A stretch of DNA of 64,000 nucleotides. Source: Gnetum montanum. Its lineage: Eukaryota; Streptophyta; Gnetopsida; Gnetales; Gnetaceae. Below the pieces are notes generated by a model that had not been told where the DNA came from, did no database searches, and worked only from the letters and a program-made list of their open reading frames with translations. Below are positions 57,601-64,000 of the stretch, in pieces; the first letter of the stretch is position 1; each line of letters starts with the position of its first letter. Where the stretch lies: positions 419,758-483,757 of the forward strand of contig MNCI01026525.1 of assembly GCA_015680685.1 (NCBI GenBank), in the 5' to 3' direction. The position numbers and the translations under genes were made by a program.

Positions 57601-58560
57601 GGCAACTGGATCCATATGGGTACTATGTTTAGCAACTTATTTCTCCATGAAGCTCTACTAGTGATGCCTCATTCCAACATTACTATTGTATTTTAGAGTA
57701 CCATCAAACTCATTCACCATATACTTGAAGGGAGCATCCATATCCATACCACCTTTCGCATTCTTCTACACACATCCCTCCACTATCAACCTAGCTACCT
57801 TTTGCTTTGTCCATGTAGTATGAAATTCCCCCACAACTACAACAAAAAAATGCTAGGAGCACTAGAAATTTACAACTAGCCTTTCAGCCTTGTGATTAAA
57901 ACAATTGATCTAGGAAACAACCTTTTTTTCAATTCAACAACCCTTCCAAACCCTCACAACCTAATGTGGCTGGTTGCCTTGTATCTCTAACACTCTCACC
58001 CTTTGCATCAAATACATTTGATAGCCCTTCAAATGAAACACCACCTCAAATTTAGACTGTGATGTTAACTCATGCTATTTCAGATTGGATCAAGGTTGCC
58101 AACCTTCCCATGAAGAGATCTAACCTGGGAAGTCCTCTTATTTACTTATAGATCATTAGACATGAGCCATGCAAGGCTCTTCTTGATTCTTGTTCTAGTG
58201 TTAATCTCATCTCCTATGACATGTATAAAGCTTGAAACCTACCACCTCTCAAGAGGAGAAATATCTATTTGGAATTGGTAGACTAGTCAATTATTGTCCC
58301 TTGGGATTAGTGGAGGACATTGTAACCACAGTTTATGGATGGTCCTATCCTATTGATTTTTTGATGATCAAGGTAGAAAACTACAAAGGAAACTTCCCAA
58401 TCATTATGGGATGTGCATGGTTGAGCACTGTTAATGCACAAATGAGCATCAGGGACCTAGCCTAGGAAATCTCTAGGGAAAATGAATTTGGACAACTTGA
58501 GAAGAAGTGAGTTCCATGCAACATGTATAGTGATAATAGGTGCAATTGTGTGCAAAAAAT
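57600..58560 (+). pseudogene. Element G linker and aspartic protease (broken)
   Basis: The active site is read as LLDSCSSVNLIS near 58180-58215, with the Gly lost (B has DSGSG). A 77-codon open piece (58232-58465) has LGLVEDIVTTVYGW and GNFPIIMGCAWLS. A segment shared with B but absent from C follows near 58555-58640. Confidence 0.7.
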
Positions 58561-58599
58561 CTAGTCCATTAAAAGTACATTCATTAAAGCATGTAATTA

Positions 58600-59660
58600 G
58601 TGTGCACATGAAACAAATATCTAAAGGTGCTTGTACACAGTAGCTACAAAACAAGAGGATACCAAGTGGCCGACAACTAACTCTAATAGTAGCACATTAT
58701 ACATGGAACCTACTGAGAGCATGACATGTGCCTATGTTGAGGGCATGGATGAACTTGAATAAGTTCATTACTAATTCTCTCATGATGAAGTCAATAATAC
58801 CTATTGGGGAGAGTTGAAAATCCCTGATAATTTCAAGCAAGTATCCCTAGAGTTTTAAAATTCTACTAGCTAGCATGAAGTTTGCATTTTTAGACAACAG
58901 CAAGCTAGTTATGATCAATGCAAATCTTGCTCTTGAACAAAAAGACAAGTTGTTGATGGTGGTTAACAAATGGTTAACAACATTTTTTTGGTCATATCCT
59001 AAATTGATTTTAATTGATCCAAAGATATGCTAGGATCATATCTACATCGACCTACCCATGAAGCCAAGAAGGCAGCTACAGAGGTGGCTAAACCCCAAGT
59101 TGAAGCAGATCATCAAAGAGGAAATAGAACAACTCCTCAAAGTAGGGTTCATCTATTCCATAATAGATAGTGAGTGGATTAGCCACTCATAATTGTACCA
59201 AAGAAAGGTGGTAAGTGGTAGGTCTACATCAATTTTAGGCTAGTAAATATGGCAACATTTAAGGATCATTTCCCATTGCCATTTGTGGACCAAGTGTTGG
59301 ACACTATATTTGAGCATTGCTATTATAAATTCTTGGATGGTTATAGTAGTTATAACCAAATCCAGATTGTGCTAGAAGATTAGGCCAAAACAATATTCAT
59401 GAGTCTCTAGGAGACTTTTGCATATTGCAAGATGCCATTTAGTCTGTGTAATGCCCCTGCAACATTCCAATGCCTAGTCCTTAGTATTTTTCAGCAACAG
59501 ATTGATAGTGGGATAGAAGTCTTTATGGATGACTTCTCTACCTATGGAGCTACATTTGAGTAGACCCTGGATCACCTTGAGCAAGTATTGAAAAGATGTG
59601 TTGAAATAAACCTTAGGCTAAATTTGTAGAAAAACCATTTAATGATCCAGGAAGGCATAG
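58600..59660 (+). pseudogene. Element G reverse transcriptase (broken)
   Basis: Blocks in order, spread over shifting frames: CMEPTE-type linker, EIEQLLKVGFIYSIIDSEW, FVDQVLD and MPFSLCNAPATFQ, with the FMDD active-site codons at 59522-59533. Numerous stops at former Trp and Gln codons. Confidence 0.75.
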
Positions 59661-60480
59661 TATTGGGGCACAGAATTACTCAAGTAGGGATTAAGGTAGA
59701 GCTAAAAAAGGTAATGGTCATCTGAGGAATCACATGCCAACTAGAGATAGTCAAAGATGTCTGATCATTCCTTGGACACATTGGCTACTACTAGTGGTTC
59801 ATAGAGAATTTCTCTAAGATCATAAAGCCATTGGTCGAGCTTACAAAGAAAGATGCTTCATTCATCTAGACAAAGGAATGTAAACATGCATTCCAAAAGC
59901 TGACGGACAAACTCGTAGAAACTTTAATTTTATGGGCACTAGACTAGTCCATATCATTTCACATAATGACAGATGCATCTAATTATGCCTTAGGAGGTAT
60001 GCTTACATAGTTGGATGATAAGAAATATCCATATTACATCCACTACACAAGCCAAAGCATTATGGGTGCACAATTGAATTACACCATAACTAAGAAAGAA
60101 CTAATGGTAGTGGTGTATGCTCTTGAAAAGTTTAGGCACTATGCACTTGACTGTAAGGTGTTTGTGCATACAAATTAGAGTGCCATTTTCTTCCTAATGA
60201 ACAAGCCAATGGTAAGCTCTTGTATCATATGGTGGCTTGTGATCTTGTAGGAATTCAATCTCACAATGGTAGATCGGAAAGGAATTAAGAATGTAGTTGC
60301 TGATCATCTCTCTTGGTTAAGATGGGATAAAAAAAAGGAGAAGAGCCTGATCTTTGATCAATTTCTAGAAAAAATCATTTTTACAAGGGCAATAAGTGAC
60401 CAAGTTCCCATTGAATCAAAATGGTATGATGGCATCCACACCTACCTTCTCACTCAGGAGATGCCCCAAGATTTGGACTT
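59660..60480 (+). pseudogene. Element G RNase H (broken)
   Basis: TDASNYALGGML keeps the active-site Asp; KKELMVVVYALEKFRHYAL and KVFVHTN follow, the last with Asn where C has the Asp of TDHSA. A 109-codon open piece (60266-60595) covers VDRKGIKNVVADHLSWLRW and the link to integrase. Confidence 0.75.
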
Positions 60481-61158
60481 AGGGAAGGAACAACCGTTTC
60501 TTCATCAGGCTAAGTACTTCATGGAAATCAATGGACACCTTTACAAGGTGTGCGTTGATGGCTTGGTTCATTGGTGTGTCACTGATAAGGACTAATTGTG
60601 CATTCTCCAGGATGCTCATGAAGGTCCTTGTAGAGGCCACTATGTAGGGAGATGCATGACCATAAAAATCCTGATGGTAGGATACTATTGGCATACAATC
60701 TTAGGGACACCCACTAATTTGTTCAATCTTGTGCATATTGTAAATGAGATGGTGGGATGATCGCATGAATTGAGGATCCTCAATAGTGGATTCAGCCATT
60801 GGAGCCATTTGACATATGGGGCATAAACTTCATGGGTGCTACCATGTCTAATGAAAAGGCATACATCATTGTAGCAGTTGACTACTACCTCAAATGGGCA
60901 GAAGAAATAGTTGTCACCAACTATAGATCATCCACTGCTACTTGATTTATACAAAAACATATTATAAATAGGTTTGGTGTGCCATGCACAATGATTGCTA
61001 ACAATGGAACCCATTTTACAGGTGCCACCTTTCAAAAGTTGATGTAATGCTTGGGGGTTGAATATAAATTAATGACATCTTATCATCCCAAGCCAATGGT
61101 CAAGTAGAAGCCACTAATAGGGAGATCACAAAGATCTTGACAAGGATGAATTCTCATT
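60480..61158 (+). pseudogene. Element G integrase, truncated
   Basis: HEGPCRGHYVGRCMTIKIL belongs to the zinc-binding domain. The core follows in other frames (QPLEPFDIWGINF-type text, then FGVPCTMIANNGTHFTG). The sequence breaks off in ITKILTRM (about 61150) and joins the DNA just before the purine tract, so the C-terminal half is deleted. Confidence 0.7.
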
Positions 61159-61171
61159 TAGTCATGGGATA
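61159..61171 (+). other. Element G polypurine tract
   Basis: TAGTCATGGGATA just before the LTR, as in B (minus-strand CAGTCATGGGGATA). Confidence 0.6.
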
Positions 61172-62006
61172 TAATGTGTCATAGATTGGTCACGTTAATA
61201 AGACCTCATCAACTAGGCACTGTCGACTGGGCCTATTCTTGCCTATACATACATGCCAACCCATTGTGTTTAGGAATCATCTTGTCATAGCTATAGTGAA
61301 GCTCTTGTAGGTTTTTTATTCAAAAGTTAGAATATATTCCTGATTGCCCACAACAGGAGTCATTGAGTGTACAAATCTTTATTCGAGCACTATTGTACTT
61401 AAGCATGAAAGTGTGTGAAGCAATAAAGATGAGCTTCTTGATAAACCTTGTAGCATTCTAGATACCTTCTTAAATATTTTATTCATGCATTTAATGTTCC
61501 CCAATAGTTAGGTTCATTAAGTAATTAAGCAAGATAAGCTAAATAGTGATAAAGTAGACACATAAGTATGATTGCTTTGAGCATGTGTATGACATTTGGT
61601 AATCCTAGCAGTGCTTAACACTTGGTAATGTAGTAACATTATATGTGTTCAGGATGTGTACAGAAAGTGGGACTAGTACTTATATTAGGACTAGTTACAC
61701 AATAGTTAGTCAATTAGATTAAAGTAGACATTAAATTACTTTATTCTTTATCCTATTTATTTCAAGTACCAAAACTATAAAACAAAAAATGATAAAAATC
61801 ATGTGCCTCAGTTACACTTAACCATACCCTTAAGCTTCACAAGTGTAGTTGGGAAGACAAAAAATTTTTTCAATGCCTAGTTCACTTCCGAGAGAACTAG
61901 TGGATTGGAAAACTAGAGAGTCCACAGAATTAGATCGGGTCATGCGTGAATGCTTGTGATTCATATGGTTGGGTGTAGGGGTAACTTGACCACTGATCAC
62001 TTATCA
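61172..62006 (+). repeat. Element G 3' LTR
   Basis: 835 bp matching 54542-55451. Its first TG reads TA, and the U3 array is shortened by about 80 bp. Confidence 0.8.
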
Positions 62007-62165
62007 TGAATGACTTAAATATCATGTTCTTGCATGACATCATTTAACTATGAAGTAAAACTTTTATTACAAAACACAAAATCAAATATTTAAATATACA
62101 CATATTGTGATGTAGATTAACTACTAGTGACTTGTATACATCGTTAAAGAGAATGAATTAAGAAG
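62007..62165. repeat. 634-bp direct unit, copy 2, second part
   Basis: Continues copy 2 after element G (CATCATTTAACTATGAAGTA as in 53678-54027). Confidence 0.65.
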
Positions 62166-62625
62166 GGATGTCAAATTTTTACTTATCGTATTATAAATAT
62201 GTGTTCTTTGAATCATTAGAAATTTTTACATTGATAGAAGAAGCATAAAATTGGTATTAGTTAAAGAAATTAGAGATAATTTAGAATCCTCCATATGGGA
62301 ATTATTAAAAGATCAAATTTTCTAGAGAAAAATTAAAGGGAAAAAATTAGATTTTAGGCCAAGGATGATACTTTAGAATAATTATTGAGAAATGTTGCAT
62401 CTACATAGGTAGTTGTTGTGTAATTTCATCATTCATTATTAATGAGTTAATTATGCATAAAAGGAATCTTGTGAGAGTAGGTTAAAAGTTTGTATTCTAG
62501 ACTATCTTCCAATGAGGTATATCCTTATTATGTGACTTAGGGATCTCTTTATTGAATGGTTTTTTATTTCTATTTCTTCTAGTAGCCATCTCTTGAAACT
62601 ACAAGCCTAAGTTAGGTACTTAGAA
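62166..62625. other. AT-rich DNA, nothing recognised
   Basis: No frame or repeat match seen. Confidence 0.4.
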
Positions 62626-63490
62626 TGTAATACTCTAGTAACCATGCTTAGGCTAAAAAGGTATTATTCACTACAAGAATAAAAATATGGAAATAAAATA
62701 AAATACAATTAAAAGAAACACAAGATGATAAGAAAAAAATAGAATAGGCAGTGTGGTAGGAATTCAGAAATAGGCACATCAAGGTATAAAAATGTAGAAG
62801 TAGAGAAAAGAAAAATGTATAACATAGTGTTGATAGCCCCATATGTTTAAAACATAACCTTTTCACTAAAAATAGTTCAATTTTGTAATGTCTAAACCAA
62901 AAATATTAGTAACAAGACACTAGAGAAACAACATAGTAAATATAAAAATGTTAGGAAAAATATAATAATAAAAAGGTCAATAGATTCTAATGTGATAAAA
63001 AAACTACATAAAATTAAATAAAAATATCCAATACTACAGAATTAAAAATTTAGGACAAGTTAGGCTTGTACTAAGGATAGAAAAATATTATCCTCATAAC
63101 CAATCAGGGATATTACATGATATGAAAATACGAGTTGAACATGACAGCTTAGAAGAACACATAAAAACTAGTAACTTAATAGCTAAAACTAAAAAAAAAT
63201 GCATTAATAGTAATTTTTAAGCATTAGCTTCTTCATTCAACTCTTCTTTCTCACTACTAATTGAATCATCTAGAAGGCATAAAAACATAAGAGATATTGG
63301 TCCAATGACTAAGTCAGGAAAATAAGCACAAATTCTTCCTTATGGATCTTGGGATAAATAGCTAGAAAGTCATGCATAGGGGTAGTTGCATGTGAAGAGT
63401 TAGTACTAAACATCAAAAATATTCCATAAATGATATAATAACTAAATTTAATAATTTATCAGAAAAATAGAACATCTAAAAGATTGTACT
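62626..63490. repeat. Dispersed repeat I, copy 2
   Basis: Diverged copy of 42482-43360, same order of landmarks (GCTTAGGCTA, ATAGGCACAT, AAGCATTAGCTTCTTCAT, ...GTCATGCATA). Lies outside element E, so the two copies are not the LTR pair of E. Confidence 0.55.
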
Positions 63491-63508
63491 ACTGATAAAG
63501 CCTATTTT

Positions 63509-64000
63509 TAATGAGCTAGAATATCATATCTATGAAATCGTAGCCCTGCATATGTCATCATTGATGCAATGTAGAAGGTCTTGGTTAATCCTATAAATAC
63601 CAACATTTGGTCACATTGAATGAACAACTTTCATTTCACCCTTAGTGAAAATATTACAATTTGCTTTTGTAGGTTACACTTAGTGATAGAGTAAATGCCT
63701 AGAGTGTGGTGTTGAATAGTTGTGTGACATATTTATTTAAGTGGATTGTACTTGGGCATAGTTCATGAACAAACATAAAGATCAAGATTTTTCCCCATCA
63801 TTGTAGCATTACACTTAGTTCTTTATTTTTTGCTGAGTTATTTCTTTTACATAGCTTAATTTTCATTTCTTTAATATGTTTACTTTAGTTTAATCCTTTA
63901 CATTTCTCAAGTACTTTAATTTTTCATATCCATTAGTAAGGTGGTATGAGTATGACTAGTTTTGAGTGTATTTGGTAATCTCAGTAGTGTTATTCCTTGG
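63509..64000 (+). repeat. Partial LTR of the B/C/G superfamily (runs off window)
   Basis: A TATA box CCTATAAATACC at 63592-63599 is followed by LTR-like text seen also in G (GGATTGTACTTGGGCAT, AACATAAAGATCAAG). The start, TAATGAGC for TGATGAGC near 63509, is uncertain. Confidence 0.5.
63592..63599 (+). promoter_or_regulatory. TATA box of the right-edge LTR
   Basis: CCTATAAATACCAAC in the plus orientation, as in related LTRs. Confidence 0.5.

Larger units (their letters stand above)
54542..62006 (+). mobile_element. Element G: Ty3/Gypsy (Athila/Tat-like) retrotransposon, 3'-deleted
   Basis: 7.47 kb on the plus strand. LTRs are 54542-55451 and 61172-62006; the primer site follows the left LTR and a purine tract precedes the right one. 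Gag, protease, RT, RNase H and the first part of integrase are homologous to B and C. The end of integrase and the 3' spacer are gone. The insertion splits the second 634-bp unit. The flanking pentamers TCTAT and TGAAT agree at only three sites. Confidence 0.85.

Noticed and set aside
42482-63490. Repeat I copies as the LTR pair of one element enclosing 43.4-62.6 kb
   Set aside because: One copy lies inside E and the other outside it and beyond G, so a single enclosing element would contradict the clean boundaries of E and G.
1-64000. CRISPR array, bacterial operon, phage or toxin-antitoxin system
   Set aside because: No regularly spaced repeats with unique spacers, no bacterial-type genes; all tandem repeats are minisatellite-like and the context is a plant genome.

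Overview
This window looks like intergenic nuclear DNA of a seed plant with a large, repeat-rich genome. It is AT-rich and almost wholly built from old long-terminal-repeat (LTR) retrotransposons nested in one another. Most coding remnants are Ty3/Gypsy gag-pol full of stops and frameshifts. I cannot name the species. The only candidate host coding sequence is a 77-codon open frame on the minus strand that runs off the left edge (231 to 1). There is no tRNA, rRNA or CRISPR array, and no bacterial-type gene.

Left part (about 1.1-35.5 kb): a four-level nest, all on the minus strand. Element A (LTRs 1114-1818 and 34904-35525, no recognisable protein) contains element X (LTRs 3082-3597 and 9418-9845/32974-33049). 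X contains Gypsy element B (9846-32968, exact 5-bp target duplication ACCTC). B contains Gypsy element C (14608-27739, target duplication AAAGG/AATGG). C splits the reverse transcriptase of B. B and C are relatives (Athila/Tat-like pol, tRNA-Asp-like primer site). C carries an extra reading frame of about 1,000 codons downstream of pol that B lacks. It has a 'putative plant transposon protein'-like domain, a long coiled coil and its own TATA-like promoter.

Right part (about 35.5-62.2 kb): the ancestral locus held two direct copies of a ~634-bp unit about 40 bp apart. Copy 1 was split by chromovirus-like Gypsy element E (36043-53672, minus). E was itself invaded by a protein-less element H (44580-51254) and by a solo LTR (52460-53275) of the B/C/G superfamily. 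Copy 2 was split by Gypsy element G (54542-62006, plus), a relative of B and C that lost the end of integrase and its 3' spacer. The last kilobase holds a diverged dispersed repeat (62626-63490) and the start of another plus-strand LTR.

The interrupted copies rejoin to the lengths of their intact partners (A 622 vs 705 minus an 83-bp duplication; X 504 vs 516; E 846 vs 847), which supports the reconstruction. Every gag-pol copy is broken. The extra frame of C and the edge ORF are the items most worth following up. Sequence gaps: 49523-49879 and single Ns at 12677 and 51255.
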